The notes below the pieces were generated by a model. It did no database searches and was not told the origin of the DNA. It was given only the letters and a program-made list of their open reading frames with translations. The translations under genes and the position numbers were made by a program. Positions 8,427-18,067 of a DNA stretch of 64,000 bases are shown here, piece after piece. The number at the start of each line of letters is the position of its first letter. Within the stretch, counting starts at the first letter, position 1. Source of the DNA: Flavivirga jejuensis (GTDB taxonomy: Bacteria > Bacteroidota > Bacteroidia > Flavobacteriales > Flavobacteriaceae); the NCBI RefSeq assembly GCF_030540765.1, contig NZ_JAUOEL010000008.1, positions 186,001 through 250,000 on the forward strand, given 5' to 3'.

Positions 8427-10880
8427 TTAAAAGTTATCGACATTTAAAATTATTTTAACAGACCGAAAATCTTTTACAGCTGAGAAGCTATTGTTTATTT
8501 TAATGATAGCTTCTTTTGTTTTTGATAATGATTGCTGCTTAGGAATCTTTACTAAGATGTTTTTATGAAACTGATTTCTTATTCTTGAAATTGGTGGAGA
8601 TTCTGGTCCCAGCACATGTTCTTTAAAAACTTGTGCCAAAGACTTTGCCAACCATAGAGAAGCTGTATCAACTCTATTATAATCTTTATGTTTTAAAGTA
8701 ATCTTTATTTGCTTGTAAACAGGCGGATATTTATAATTATAACGGTCGTTCATTTGCTCGTTATACATATCTATATAATTATTCGTAGATACTTGTTGTA
8801 AAATATTATGATACGGATTATAAGTTTGTATCAATACCTTACCTCTTTCCTCTGTACGCCCTGCCCTACCCGAAACTTGCAACATGAGTTGAAAACTACG
8901 TTCGTGCGCTCTAAAATCTGGAAAATTGAGCATATTATCTGCATTCATAATACCAACCAACTTGACATTCCTAAAATCCAAACCTTTAGTTAACATTTGT
9001 GTTCCAACTAAAATATCTATTTCTTGCTGTTCTAAAGCTGTAATTATTTTTTCATACCCATATTTGCCCCTCGTAGTATCTAAATCCATTCTTGCAACCT
9101 TATGCTCTGGAAATAGTAACTTGACCTCTTCTTCTATTTGTTCGGTACCAAATCCTTTATTGTCTAATTCGGCACTTCCACAAGCCATACAGTCTTTTAT
9201 CATTGCTGAATTATAACCACAATAATGACAACGCAATTGGTTTCTATATTGATGATATGTTAAACTCACATCGCAATTAGGACACTGAGGCGAATTACCA
9301 CAGGTATTACATTCTACAATAGGAGAAAATCCGCGTCGGTTTTGAAATAGTATGATTTGATGTCCTTCTCCTAAGGTTTCAGTCATTTCTTCGATAAGTC
9401 TATCGCTAAAATGCCCTTTCATTCGCTTCTTCTTGAGTTTTTCCTTAATATCAACTAATTCAATATCTGGCATCAAAACATCATTGAAACGTTTAGTAAT
9501 TTCAACAAATCCGTACTTATTTTGCTTTGCATTAAAATAGCTTTCTAAACTTGGTGTGGCTGAACCTAAAAGTATTTTACCTTCGTGCATATTAGCCAAA
9601 ACAACAGCCGTATCACGTGCATGGTAACGTGGTGCTGGATCAAACTGCTTAAAAGATTGTTCATGCTCCTCATCAACAATAATGAGTCCTAAATTATTAA
9701 AGGGTAAAAAGATAGAAGAACGAGCTCCCAAAACGATTTTCGCTTTCGTGGTATTATTTAAAACTTGATTCCAAACCTCAACCCGTTCGTGCGATGAATA
9801 TTTAGAATGAAAAACAGCTACCTGCTCTCCAAAATAATTCTGTAATCGTGTAATTAATTGTGCTGTTAATGCTATTTCTGGTAACAAATAAAGGACTTGC
9901 TTTCCGTGCGCTAAAGCGTCTTCAATTAATTTAACGTAGACTTCTGTTTTACCAGAAGAAGTCACCCCATGAAGCAACGTAACACTATGCTTGTTAAATG
10001 ATTCTCTTATTTCTTTTAGAGCAATTTCTTGATATTCATTGAGGTTTTTAGTGGCCTCATTCTCATCTCCAGAGTATTGAATACGATCTGTTTGAATATA
10101 GTATTCTTCAAGAATTTCTTTATCAATCAATGATTTTATAATAGCAGTTGACGCCCCACTTTCTGCTGCTAAATCTGAAACTTTCACAGGCTTTTTTGTG
10201 GTTGCAGAAACAGAAAACAAGGTCATAACGACTTGGCGTTGTTTTGGTGCTCTACTTAAATCCTCCAACAACTTTTGAAGAGCCGTTTCTGAAGAAAAAC
10301 TTGAATGCAATTTTGCATAACGAACCAATTTAGGCTTATATTTTTCATATACTTCTTCTTCAACAGAAATCGCCTCCTTTTCAATGAGTCTCTTAATTAC
10401 TGGTAATACATGCTTTTTATCAAGGATATTAGAGATATCATGAATTTTTAAGGACGATTGATGGTGCAAGGCTTCATAAACTAAAAATTCATCATCCTTT
10501 AATATACTTTCATCAATTTCTTTAGTGTTATTTTTTAAAACAACCGTTTCACTTTCTAATATAAATGCACTAGGTAAAGCGGCACGCATCACATCGCCCA
10601 TCGTACACATGTAATAATTGGCTATCCATTGCCATAATCGTAATTGCTTTTCGTTTACAACAGGAGAATCATCTAAAATTTGTTGAATATCTTTAGCCTC
10701 ATAAGCTACTGGCGGGTCATTGTGAACTTTAAAAACAATGCCTGTATAGATTTTCGATTTGCCAAAAGGCACAGCAACACGCATGCCTGCTTTTAAAAAA
10801 TTAGCCTCAGACGCTGTTATACTATAAGTAAATAGTTTTTTAAGAGGTACAGGAATTATAACGTCTATAAAATGATTCAA
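8427..10880 (-). CDS. priA: Primosomal replication restart helicase PriA
   Basis: An 817-residue superfamily 2 DNA helicase that reloads the replisome at stalled forks. An N-terminal DNA 3'-end-binding domain (FIDVIIPVPLKKLFTYSI...) is followed by a winged-helix region. Walker A GVTSSGKTEVY is near residue 305 and the DEEH box near 405. A two-zinc cysteine cluster (CNTCG, CPNCD, CHYCG, CMACG) spans residues ~523-565. Motif V/VI (VGTQMLTKGLDF, QVSGRAGR) lies beyond it. Length and order fit PriA. It stands alone and ends 30 bp from the convergent response regulator. Confidence 0.97.
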   Translation of the reverse strand: MNHFIDVIIPVPLKKLFTYSITASEANFLKAGMRVAVPFGKSKIYTGIVFKVHNDPPVAYEAKDIQQILDDSPVVNEKQLRLWQWIANYYMCTMGDVMRAALPSAFILESETVVLKNNTKEIDESILKDDEFLVYEALHHQSSLKIHDISNILDKKHVLPVIKRLIEKEAISVEEEVYEKYKPKLVRYAKLHSSFSSETALQKLLEDLSRAPKQRQVVMTLFSVSATTKKPVKVSDLAAESGASTAIIKSLIDKEILEEYYIQTDRIQYSGDENEATKNLNEYQEIALKEIRESFNKHSVTLLHGVTSSGKTEVYVKLIEDALAHGKQVLYLLPEIALTAQLITRLQNYFGEQVAVFHSKYSSHERVEVWNQVLNNTTKAKIVLGARSSIFLPFNNLGLIIVDEEHEQSFKQFDPAPRYHARDTAVVLANMHEGKILLGSATPSLESYFNAKQNKYGFVEITKRFNDVLMPDIELVDIKEKLKKKRMKGHFSDRLIEEMTETLGEGHQIILFQNRRGFSPIVECNTCGNSPQCPNCDVSLTYHQYRNQLRCHYCGYNSAMIKDCMACGSAELDNKGFGTEQIEEEVKLLFPEHKVARMDLDTTRGKYGYEKIITALEQQEIDILVGTQMLTKGLDFRNVKLVGIMNADNMLNFPDFRAHERSFQLMLQVSGRAGRTEERGKVLIQTYNPYHNILQQVSTNNYIDMYNEQMNDRYNYKYPPVYKQIKITLKHKDYNRVDTASLWLAKSLAQVFKEHVLGPESPPISRIRNQFHKNILVKIPKQQSLSKTKEAIIKINNSFSAVKDFRSVKIILNVDNF

Positions 10881-10962
10881 AATTAAGTTACGATTTCTTG
10901 AGTTATATACGAATATAAATGAAAAATAGACATCCTTAAAATCATTCCTCTCTAAATTATTA

Positions 10963-10994
10963 ATAAAAAAAGACTGCCCTTTTCGGACAGTCTT
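10963..10994 (-). terminator. Rho-independent terminator after the four-gene exported operon
   Basis: On the minus strand AAGACTGTCC pairs with GGGCAGTCTT (one G-U pair, 5-nt loop, 10970-10994) and a run of seven T follows. It lies 93 bp after the last gene of the 11087-14847 operon. Confidence 0.85.
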
Positions 10995-11086
10995 GAGAAA
11001 TTAATTCTTGCGTTTCAAAAAAAGCACTTTTTGATTATTTTAAAACTTGCTTTGTTATGAAACCTATTAGCATTAATAACAAATTA

Positions 11087-12019
11087 TCAATACCAACCTC
11101 TTATATTATAAGAGACATGTTGTGGTTGGTTTTTGGCCCTAACAATCGCTATCTCTCTTGCTGCTTCAAGCGTATTAGCTTGTACTTCTAAAACTTTTAA
11201 ATCATATTTCCAATCTCTATCTCCTAACTCTTTTACACGAGTAGCTATTTTAGAATATAACGTCTTAACTTGCCCAAAACAAGATGCGCTAGGCTCAATA
11301 CTAGAAAGTATTTCTCCTGCTAAATTAGCTGCATCAATATCTTGATTTGCTGCCCAGATACTGCTAGCTTCGTTTAGTTTTACTTTACAATCCCTATTAA
11401 TGGTTTTAGTATATAGCGGTTTGATTTTACTTTTTATAGTATTAAAACAAGTACTTACTTCTGGTACATTCGTCATAAGTATTAAAGCTTCGCCAAACGC
11501 ATTTTGAGCTTCCAATGTTTGTGCTTTTTTAATCATGATGCTACAATTAGTATTATAGTAATCAATGATTTTTTCTTTGCCTTTTGAAATAAAACTTTGA
11601 ATTTCTGGATTTTTAGGCTTTATCTTTTTTAAGGCAGACATATAAGCTTTGTTTTCATTTGTCCCTACTCCCTTTAATGATATAGATTGACTTGAAAACA
11701 AATTACCTGCAACACCATCACCAATATAAAGTGTTAAATCTAAAGTTAAAGCTATCATTGTTGGCGCAGTTCCCGTAATATTTTTACTTAACACCGTAAT
11801 ATTTGGTGTTATTACAAACCTAGAGTTATACACATTATCACTAATCCCATTTTGGGTAATAACTTGTGCTAATTTATTCTTTAGCATATTATGTGCATAA
11901 GCAGGAATACCTTCTGCTTGCGCTGGAATATAAGCCCCTAAGGTTATACCATTGTTATTTTCTTGAGCAACCGCTAGTGTTGAAACTAGAAGCATTATAT
12001 TATAAATGAGTTTTTTCAT
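11087..12019 (-). CDS. Exported protein of unknown function, last gene of a four-gene operon
   Basis: A 310-residue protein with a Sec signal peptide (MKKLIYNIMLLVSTLAVAQ). The N-terminal half (about 25-150) has alternating strands with RFVITPNITVLSKNIT, LTLDLTLYIGDGVAG and FSSQSISLKGVGTNENKAY. That pattern recalls the TolB-N/CsgG/LPP20-like folds of periplasmic assembly proteins, an inference from pattern only. The C-terminal half is helical with regularly spaced Cys (CSIMIKKAQ, CFNTIK, CKVKLNEA, CFGQVK), compatible with TPR-like helical repeats. It ends in an AAREIAIVRAKNQP-type helix. It lies 17 bp downstream of the DUF6175 gene and precedes a terminator. The protein is probably periplasmic or associated with the outer membrane. 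I do not recognise a named family. Confidence 0.8.
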   Translation of the reverse strand: MKKLIYNIMLLVSTLAVAQENNNGITLGAYIPAQAEGIPAYAHNMLKNKLAQVITQNGISDNVYNSRFVITPNITVLSKNITGTAPTMIALTLDLTLYIGDGVAGNLFSSQSISLKGVGTNENKAYMSALKKIKPKNPEIQSFISKGKEKIIDYYNTNCSIMIKKAQTLEAQNAFGEALILMTNVPEVSTCFNTIKSKIKPLYTKTINRDCKVKLNEASSIWAANQDIDAANLAGEILSSIEPSASCFGQVKTLYSKIATRVKELGDRDWKYDLKVLEVQANTLEAAREIAIVRAKNQPQHVSYNIRGWY

Positions 12020-12036
12020 CTTATTTTTTTTATGTT

Positions 12037-12993
12037 CTATTTACCTCCCAAAATAATGGTAGCTCTCCCCAAACCTTTCATTACCAATTTATTTGGAATA
12101 CTATAAGGTGCGTTTTTTAAGAATTTACTAAGTTCTCTAGTGTATCTTCTAGCATCAATTGCTCTGCCTTTATCATTATAAAGCGGTATTCTTACTTGCT
12201 CAAATAACGCCATAGTTTCAGTTATATCTGTAGTACTAAATCGTCCCTTAACAGTATTATCTGCTAACCAATCTTCAATAATATCTCTTAATTCTTCTCC
12301 ATCAAATTCGGTTTCTAAATCGCCGTCCCAATCATCCCATTTTTGAATACGTATGATAACTTCTCGTCCATTTTCAAACATGTCATCAAAATGAGTTTGT
12401 AATGATTCGGAAAAATTATCCATATGTGCTAATACTGCTTCAGAAAGTAATACAGGTAATTCTGCTGAAAATGAAGGTGCTCCAGTACCAACTGCTGTAG
12501 CAACTTGCTTATCCGTATAGGCATCTAACCCTTGAAGATTAAATGTTATAGATTTCTTAGGACCTGTTTTATTAACGGTCCAGGTTAATTGCATAACAAT
12601 ATCTGCTTTGGCTACCTTTTTAAAGGCATCAATCGGGTTTTCACTAATACCACTACCAGAATCTTTAGAGCTTCTCAAATTATCTTCTGCTGCATTTGAG
12701 TTTAAAGTTTTAATAACCGATTCCATGTTTTTAAGAGGAAAGCCTCTATCTGCCATCATACCGTTTATTTGACTTATAACTTGAAGTACTTCTGCATTTT
12801 CTTGAAATGCTCTTTTATAGTCTGGTACTTTAACTGGTGTGCCTTGATCATCAAAATTAAGTACATAGCCATTTTTAAAACACCAAACATCGCTAGGTAC
12901 TACCATAAGTGTTGGTTTTTTAGCTTGACTAAATACTAAAGTGTTTATAAATAATAAAGAGCATATAGCTCCTAAATGCAAAAATCTTTTCAT
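12037..12993 (-). CDS. DUF6175 family exported protein
   Basis: A 318-residue protein with a signal peptide (MKRFLHLGAICSLLFINTLVFSQ). The mature start KKPTLMVVPSDVWCFKNGY, and the stretches RAFQENAEVLQVISQIN and MADRGFPLKNMESVIKTL, match my memory of family DUF6175, found in Bacteroidota with no known function. A strand-rich middle (DIVMQLTWTVN, SITFNLQGLDAYTDKQVA) again resembles CsgG/TolB-N-type domains. A C-terminal acidic region has VIIRIQKWDDWDGDLE. It is the third gene of the operon, with 18 and 17 bp spacings to its neighbours, so the four products are probably made together. Confidence 0.82.
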   Translation of the reverse strand: MKRFLHLGAICSLLFINTLVFSQAKKPTLMVVPSDVWCFKNGYVLNFDDQGTPVKVPDYKRAFQENAEVLQVISQINGMMADRGFPLKNMESVIKTLNSNAAEDNLRSSKDSGSGISENPIDAFKKVAKADIVMQLTWTVNKTGPKKSITFNLQGLDAYTDKQVATAVGTGAPSFSAELPVLLSEAVLAHMDNFSESLQTHFDDMFENGREVIIRIQKWDDWDGDLETEFDGEELRDIIEDWLADNTVKGRFSTTDITETMALFEQVRIPLYNDKGRAIDARRYTRELSKFLKNAPYSIPNKLVMKGLGRATIILGGK

Positions 12994-13011
12994 TTGATTA
13001 TTTTTAAAAAA

Positions 13012-13533
13012 TTAAAATCCAGAAGTTAAACCTCGTATAATGCCTTCGTTTTCAAGTCTTTTTCTTAATTGATCGAATTGTACATTTACAACAGCTCCAA
13101 TTTTATACTCTCTTCTACTTATTTTTAGGCGATCTCCTGCAGCAATGTTACCATCTGTTGCTGAAGATACATATTTTAGGTATTCACCACCATCCATAAA
13201 GAATTTATCAAAAAACGCCATGAATTTCTCTTCAGTTTCCGCAGATTTCACCAAAGGTTTTAACGAAGTACAGCCTTGACCTCCTCCTGCATAACCTTTG
13301 AAAATGATACCATGTATTGCATTTTTCATAGTATGTGAAATGGCATGTTTTGGGTTTTTAGAATAAGACCAAACTTTTACGAGTTTTGAACCTTGTTTTG
13401 CAATGCCTTCACATTCTATATCATAACGCCATATTTTAGTATCTCTATTGGCTTTTTCGTTTTTCCATTGGGCATTAGCAGTACCTGCAAAAACCAACAA
13501 AATTATTATTACTAAACTGTTTTTTAATTTCAT
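13012..13533 (-). CDS. Small exported protein of unknown function (LPP20/FlgP-like pattern)
   Basis: A 173-residue protein with a clear signal peptide (MKLKNSLVIIILLVFAGTANAQ). The mature part begins with a strand-rich stretch (IWRYDIECEGIAKQGSKLVKVWSYSKN), a helix (AISHTMKNAIHGIIFKGYAG) and SRREYKIGAVVNVQFDQLRKRLE near the end. This strand-helix-strand layout, with helix-borne small residues, recalls LPP20/FlgP/FlgO-type domains, an inference I cannot confirm without a structure search. It is the second gene of the operon, 27 bp after the first and 18 bp before the DUF6175 gene. Confidence 0.78.
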   Translation of the reverse strand: MKLKNSLVIIILLVFAGTANAQWKNEKANRDTKIWRYDIECEGIAKQGSKLVKVWSYSKNPKHAISHTMKNAIHGIIFKGYAGGGQGCTSLKPLVKSAETEEKFMAFFDKFFMDGGEYLKYVSSATDGNIAAGDRLKISRREYKIGAVVNVQFDQLRKRLENEGIIRGLTSGF

Positions 13534-13560
13534 ATTTTAAATCTATTTTAAGAAAGTTAG

Positions 13561-14847
13561 TTAATTTATTTGTCTTATAAGCATCCCTGAGTAGTACTTA
13601 TTTTTTGAACCATTAAAGGTTGAATATTGTATTTCAGAAGGGGTTTCTTCGTCTGCTAAGTATGTGTTATCCCAAATTTCGTCCTTATTAACCGTAATGA
13701 CTCCTATACGTTTATATTCGATAATACCCTGTTTATTTACAATCTGTTCTAAAACTTCGTACTTACTTCCCTTTTTTAATCCTTCTTTAAGTCCGATTTT
13801 TGCAGACAATGGGTCGCCACTTAATAATGGTGTTTTAGTTCTAAAGACTTCGTATTCTCTTTGCAATTTAGCTATCACATTATCGGCAGCTCTTACTGTA
13901 GCTATTTCAATTAATTCTTCATTAGTTTTTGTTGTTAAAGTAGTACTTTGTACATCTGCCCACCCAGTTTCAACACCAACAAATTCTAATTTAAAAACGG
14001 AAGTTTCATCAAAAGCTTTTTTTCTTTCTAAATCCAACGAATTATCATCTGTCCAAAAATCATTATAAAAAACAGCAGCTACCTCTTCATTCCATACTAA
14101 TTTGTACAAATAAGCCCGAGTTCTCACAATATAACCTTTGCCAAAAACATCTGCTCCTTTTGAGGCAGCGTTCGCTACTAAAGCGACATTTTCACCTGCA
14201 TATGAGCTTACAGTTGTAAGGAAGGATTTTGCTTTCGCTGCGACTTCTTCTTTATTGGTATACTTAAAATCATTTACTATTACAAATGTATTCTTAATCA
14301 ATTGTTCTCCTGCATCTGCTAATAGCGCTTTGCCTCGTTCATTCTGATTTGCAAGTTTAACATCTAAGTCTGAGGCATTATACAATCCTCTTTCTGCAAC
14401 TAAACTCATATCAAAGCCTCCTTTTTCACTTCTGTGAAACCATTTGGCCAACATAGATTTTGCCATACCTAGTGAGTCTAAATACTTATGGATAGCTTTT
14501 TGATCATCTTCTTGTTTTTTCTTATTGTCATTACCAATCTTTACGGGTATTTTAGAAAGCAACCCTTTTTTCTTTGGCTTACTTTCCGATAATGTGTCAA
14601 CAACATATACCAAATCTGATTTAGAAATAGTCCTAGTATTAATAATATGATTATTAAACTTTTCTGGAATAGGTGTATTAACAAAAGATGTTTGTATATT
14701 TTCACTATGTTCTATATTCTCATCACTTAGTATGAGTGTATATAGCGAACTTCTTTTGTACTTAATATCTAAAGGTGTTTCTTGTGAATACGATTTATAA
14801 CACAAAATAGCAACACAAAATATTGTTACTTTTTTAAATAACTTCAT
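13561..14847 (-). CDS. Exported protein of unknown function, first gene of a four-gene operon
   Basis: A 428-residue protein with a signal peptide (MKLFKKVTIFCVAILCYKSYSQ). A Lys-rich linker (SESKPKKKGLLSKIPVKIGN) lies near residues 90-115 and a long middle region has KNTFVIVNDFKYTNKEEVAAKAK and GYIVRTRAYLYKLVWNEEV. The C-terminal segment (LSAKIGLKEGLKKGSKYEVLEQ, then RIGVITVNKDEIWDN) resembles the SH3-like C-terminal domain of FlgT-type proteins. That resemblance is inference. No lipobox is visible, so it is probably periplasmic. It opens the 11087-14847 operon; the 164-bp upstream gap should hold the promoter, though I see no clear TAnnTTTG box. Confidence 0.8.
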   Translation of the reverse strand: MKLFKKVTIFCVAILCYKSYSQETPLDIKYKRSSLYTLILSDENIEHSENIQTSFVNTPIPEKFNNHIINTRTISKSDLVYVVDTLSESKPKKKGLLSKIPVKIGNDNKKKQEDDQKAIHKYLDSLGMAKSMLAKWFHRSEKGGFDMSLVAERGLYNASDLDVKLANQNERGKALLADAGEQLIKNTFVIVNDFKYTNKEEVAAKAKSFLTTVSSYAGENVALVANAASKGADVFGKGYIVRTRAYLYKLVWNEEVAAVFYNDFWTDDNSLDLERKKAFDETSVFKLEFVGVETGWADVQSTTLTTKTNEELIEIATVRAADNVIAKLQREYEVFRTKTPLLSGDPLSAKIGLKEGLKKGSKYEVLEQIVNKQGIIEYKRIGVITVNKDEIWDNTYLADEETPSEIQYSTFNGSKNKYYSGMLIRQIN

Positions 14848-15011
14848 ATGGAGGGTAAATGGTTAGTTTATATCTGGGTAAAACTAGTTCTTTTTAATTA
14901 TCGAATCTATACCGTTTAACGATTTTTTCATACACTTTATATAAAAAAAACAATTAATAAATTCTTAACGAATCCTTAATCCAATTTTTGTTTCTTTTAA
15001 AAATCTCAAAA

Positions 15012-15953
15012 TCAACAACTTTTGCGTAATTTATTTAAAGAAGCATTTAACTCGTAACCCAACAATAAAATATTGGCATTAAGCCACAAATAAAATAATA
15101 GAATCAATAAAGCTCCTATAGAGCCATAAAGCTTATTGTATTGTCCGAAGTTTTCAATATAAAGACCAAATAAATATGATGATAAAATAATGAGTAAAGT
15201 TGTAAACAATGCGCCTACAGAAAAGAATTTAGAATGCCTCCCCTCTTGAGTACCAAAATAATATAAGGTGGCTGTGGCTAAATACACCATAAGAACAAAA
15301 AACGCATATTTAGCAATATCTGTCCACAATACATTCTGACTATCAATCTGGTACCCTCGATTTTCTAAAACATCAAACAATTCTTGTACAACATATATTT
15401 GGAAGTACCCCAAAACAGCAATTGTAACTATAAGTAAAAACGCTAGAATTAATGCAATACTTAATGCATATAAATATTGTTTAAAAACATTACGAGTTAA
15501 TTGCTCATGATATGAGTTTTCGAAACCAGAAAACACAGCATTCACACCGTTAGCCATTAATACTATTGACAACACAAAAACGGATGATAATAAACCGCCT
15601 CGCTGTGATCCGTCAATATTTTCGAATATATTTTCAAAGAAAAAATCGGACGTATTTGGTGGTAAAAAGGATTCTAGAAAGGTTAAAAATTCAAGTTTAA
15701 AACCATCGATCGGTACATACGGAATAATAATTAATATAAATAGCAAAAAAGGGAACAATGCCATAAAAAAGCTAAAAGCAATAGCACTTGCTCGGGTTGT
15801 TAAAGCACCTCTTACAATACCTGTAATATAAAGTTCTAATAAATCGTAAAAAGACAACCCTTCAAGACCTGGTAATTTTATTTGCTTAAAAACACGCAGC
15901 AAGACATTTATTACTGGAATTTTATCAAGTTTGTCTTCAATGGGTTTGGTCAT
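15012..15953 (-). CDS. YihY/BrkB family inner-membrane protein
   Basis: A 313-residue inner-membrane protein with about six hydrophobic segments. Family features are RASAIAFSFFMALFPFLLF near residue 60, FLPPNTSDFF near 95, a segment with VFSGFENSYHEQLTR near 140-160, and YGSIGALLILLFYLWLNA with NILLLGYELNA at the C-terminus. This matches the YihY/UPF0761 family, once called RNase BN, a label now rejected; the biochemical role is unknown. It stands alone, 65 bp from nadC on the same strand. Confidence 0.92.
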   Translation of the reverse strand: MTKPIEDKLDKIPVINVLLRVFKQIKLPGLEGLSFYDLLELYITGIVRGALTTRASAIAFSFFMALFPFLLFILIIIPYVPIDGFKLEFLTFLESFLPPNTSDFFFENIFENIDGSQRGGLLSSVFVLSIVLMANGVNAVFSGFENSYHEQLTRNVFKQYLYALSIALILAFLLIVTIAVLGYFQIYVVQELFDVLENRGYQIDSQNVLWTDIAKYAFFVLMVYLATATLYYFGTQEGRHSKFFSVGALFTTLLIILSSYLFGLYIENFGQYNKLYGSIGALLILLFYLWLNANILLLGYELNASLNKLRKSC

Positions 15954-16018
15954 CAGTTTAGTTTAAAAGTTTTTTTTGCTCTGCACAAAAAACAAAACTA
16001 ATTTAAAGATACTAAAAA

Positions 16019-16879
16019 CTAGTTGACAGCCTTTAAACTTAAATCCATATTATAAACAGAATGCGTTAAAGCACCACATGAAATGTAATTTACACCACAT
16101 TCTGCGTAGTGCCTAATAGTGGTTTCATTTATATTTCCAGAAGATTCAATAAGGCATTTATTACCTATCAATGTTACAGCTTTCCTTGTATCTTCATAAT
16201 CAAAGTTATCAATTAAAATTCTATAAATACCATCACTTTTTAATATCTCTTCAACCTCGATTAAATTTCTGGCTTCAACCATGATTTTTAAATCTTTACC
16301 TGTTTCTCTAAGATATAACTTTGTCATTTCAATCGCTTTGGTAATACCTCCCGCAAAGTCAATATGATTATCTTTAAGCATAATCATATCATACAACGCA
16401 AATCTGTGATTTTCTCCACCTCCTATTACTACAGCCCACTTTTCCAACACTCTAATGCCAGGTGTTGTTTTACGCGTATCAAGAATTTTAGTGTTGGTGC
16501 CCTCTAACAGATTAACAAACATTCTTGTTTTAGTAGCAATCGCACTCATACGTTGCATAGCATTTAGTACGGTTCGTTCTGCTTTTAAAATAGACTGTGA
16601 AGATCCTTCAATATACATAACAACATCGCCATATGTAACTTCTGTGCCATCTTCTATTCTCACGTCTAGCTTCAAGTTTTTATCAACGTAAGCAAGTACT
16701 TTTTTAGCAAAATTAACACCGCCTATAACACCTTTATCTTTAACTAGAATTTTCGCTTTACCTTTAGCATTACTTGGAATGCAAGCTAAAGAGCTATGAT
16801 CACCATCTCCCACATCTTCTCTTATAGCATTCGAAATTATCATTTTGACTTCTGTATCAAATTGCTCTTGTGTTATCAT
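16019..16879 (-). CDS. nadC: Nicotinate-nucleotide pyrophosphorylase (carboxylating)
   Basis: Quinolinate phosphoribosyltransferase, which converts quinolinate and PRPP to nicotinate mononucleotide, CO2 and pyrophosphate in de novo NAD synthesis. Visible motifs are EDVGDGDHSS near the start, AERTVLNAMQRMSAIATKT, the PRPP site ILDTRKTTPGIRVLEKWAV, GGGENHRFALYDMIMLKDNHI and IMVEARNLIEVEEIL. I chose the ATG at 16879 (286 aa, the usual length). An ATG at 16981 would add 34 unrelated residues and run through the probable promoter at 16900-16907. Divergent from rlmH. Confidence 0.96.
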   Translation of the reverse strand: MITQEQFDTEVKMIISNAIREDVGDGDHSSLACIPSNAKGKAKILVKDKGVIGGVNFAKKVLAYVDKNLKLDVRIEDGTEVTYGDVVMYIEGSSQSILKAERTVLNAMQRMSAIATKTRMFVNLLEGTNTKILDTRKTTPGIRVLEKWAVVIGGGENHRFALYDMIMLKDNHIDFAGGITKAIEMTKLYLRETGKDLKIMVEARNLIEVEEILKSDGIYRILIDNFDYEDTRKAVTLIGNKCLIESSGNINETTIRHYAECGVNYISCGALTHSVYNMDLSLKAVN

Positions 16880-16899
16880 ATTAATTCGTTGGTTTGCAA

Positions 16900-16907
16900 C
16901 AAAAATA
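16900..16907 (-). promoter_or_regulatory. Probable -7 box for nadC
   Basis: TATTTTTG on the minus strand matches TAnnTTTG and lies 20 nt before the chosen nadC start. No clear -33 TTG was found. Its position supports the shorter start. Confidence 0.45.
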
Positions 16908-17007
16908 AGAAATTGATTCTCTAAAATAAATTTTACATTTATGAAATTTTTATTTTTTTCATCTTTAAATGTGTTTTTCATAAATACTAAATAGTAATTT
17001 TGCCATT

Positions 17008-17481
17008 ATGACTATTAAAATTCTCGCCATTGGAAAGACTGATAATAAAGAACTTCAATCCCTAATTGATGAATATACAAGGCGTTTAGGCTTCTATATC
17101 AAATTTTCATTAGAAATTATTCCAGATATAAAAAATGTTAAAAATTTAAGTGAAGAACAGCAGAAACAAAAAGAGGGTGCCCTTATTTTAAGCAAACTTA
17201 GTGCAACCGATGTTTTAATTTTGTTAGATGAAAATGGTAAACAATTAGATTCCATTGGATTTTCTGCTTATTTACAAAAACATATGAACTCTGGTATTAA
17301 ACAGTTAGTTTTTGTAATTGGTGGTCCTTATGGATTCTCTCAGGATGTTTATAATAAATCAAATGGAAAAATATCATTATCTAAAATGACATTTTCTCAT
17401 CAGATGGTACGTCTATTTATTATAGAGCAACTATATAGAGGGTTTACTATTTTAAGAAATGAACCTTATCATCATAGATAA
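17008..17481 (+). CDS. rlmH: 23S rRNA pseudouridine-1915 N3-methyltransferase RlmH
   Basis: A 157-residue SPOUT-class methyltransferase that uses SAM to methylate pseudouridine 1915 in helix 69 of 23S rRNA. Family signatures are visible: VLILLDENGKQLDS, LVFVIGGPYGFS (the trefoil-knot SAM loop) and the C-terminal MTFSHQMVRLFIIEQLYRG ending in NEPYHHR, which is the canonical last motif. The length fits. It is divergent from nadC, and a long gene-free stretch follows. Confidence 0.97.
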   Translation: MTIKILAIGKTDNKELQSLIDEYTRRLGFYIKFSLEIIPDIKNVKNLSEEQQKQKEGALILSKLSATDVLILLDENGKQLDSIGFSAYLQKHMNSGIKQLVFVIGGPYGFSQDVYNKSNGKISLSKMTFSHQMVRLFIIEQLYRGFTILRNEPYHHR

Positions 17482-18067
17482 TACTAATTGAAATTTATTT
17501 ACAAAAACATAAGATGCCTCCCTGCCAGTTTATAAAACTGAGGGAATAACAGGTAAATTAGCTATGCTCTGATGACAAAATATATTACTTTTTAGAACGT
17601 TTCGTTATCCAAAACAGTTTTAAACACATTTTAAACACATTAATCCCTCTCAGACAAGCTTTTATCCTTTTAAGGTAAGTTTTTTCCTCTATGTTTGCGT
17701 AATTAATATAAACCTTTGGGGGAAACATATTTAAATAGACAAGCTAACCAGACCAGATTGTTCTACCATCAAAACTGTAATCTCCATTGGTGTTTATAAC
17801 ACCAAAATTCAAGTTATTTAACTTTAGTGCAGAAGTATAAGAAAAAATCAAAATAGTTCAAGCACTCAAGATAAATTTATAAGATTTATAGTTATCAATA
17901 ATAAACAGAAATTGTTTAAAAAATTATTTCCGCCTTCAAAACTACTCCAGAATTCGACTCACGAATAACAAATTCGAGACAAAGAGATACTGTACAGTCA
18001 GGAGTAAGGCCGAAAACCTGTAAAAAAGAGTAGGTCAATAATTTTTAATTTTTTAAATATTTATATT
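17482..18067. other. 586-bp gene-free stretch before the Cys-peptide gene
   Basis: I see no ORF of credible length here on either strand. The stretch holds an 8-bp inverted repeat with a 3-nt loop (17787-17805) and long AT-rich runs. The last ~100 bases lead into the exported-peptide gene and probably contain its promoter and leader, but no clear TAnnTTTG box was found. Confidence 0.6.

Noticed and set aside
16995-17002. TAATTTTG box as the rlmH promoter
   Set aside because: It lies only 5 nt before the ATG, which would place the transcript start at or inside the start codon, and no -33 TTG is near.
17510-17550. Hairpin after rlmH as a terminator
   Set aside because: The CAGTTT/AAACTG stem is only 6 bp and is not followed by a T tract.
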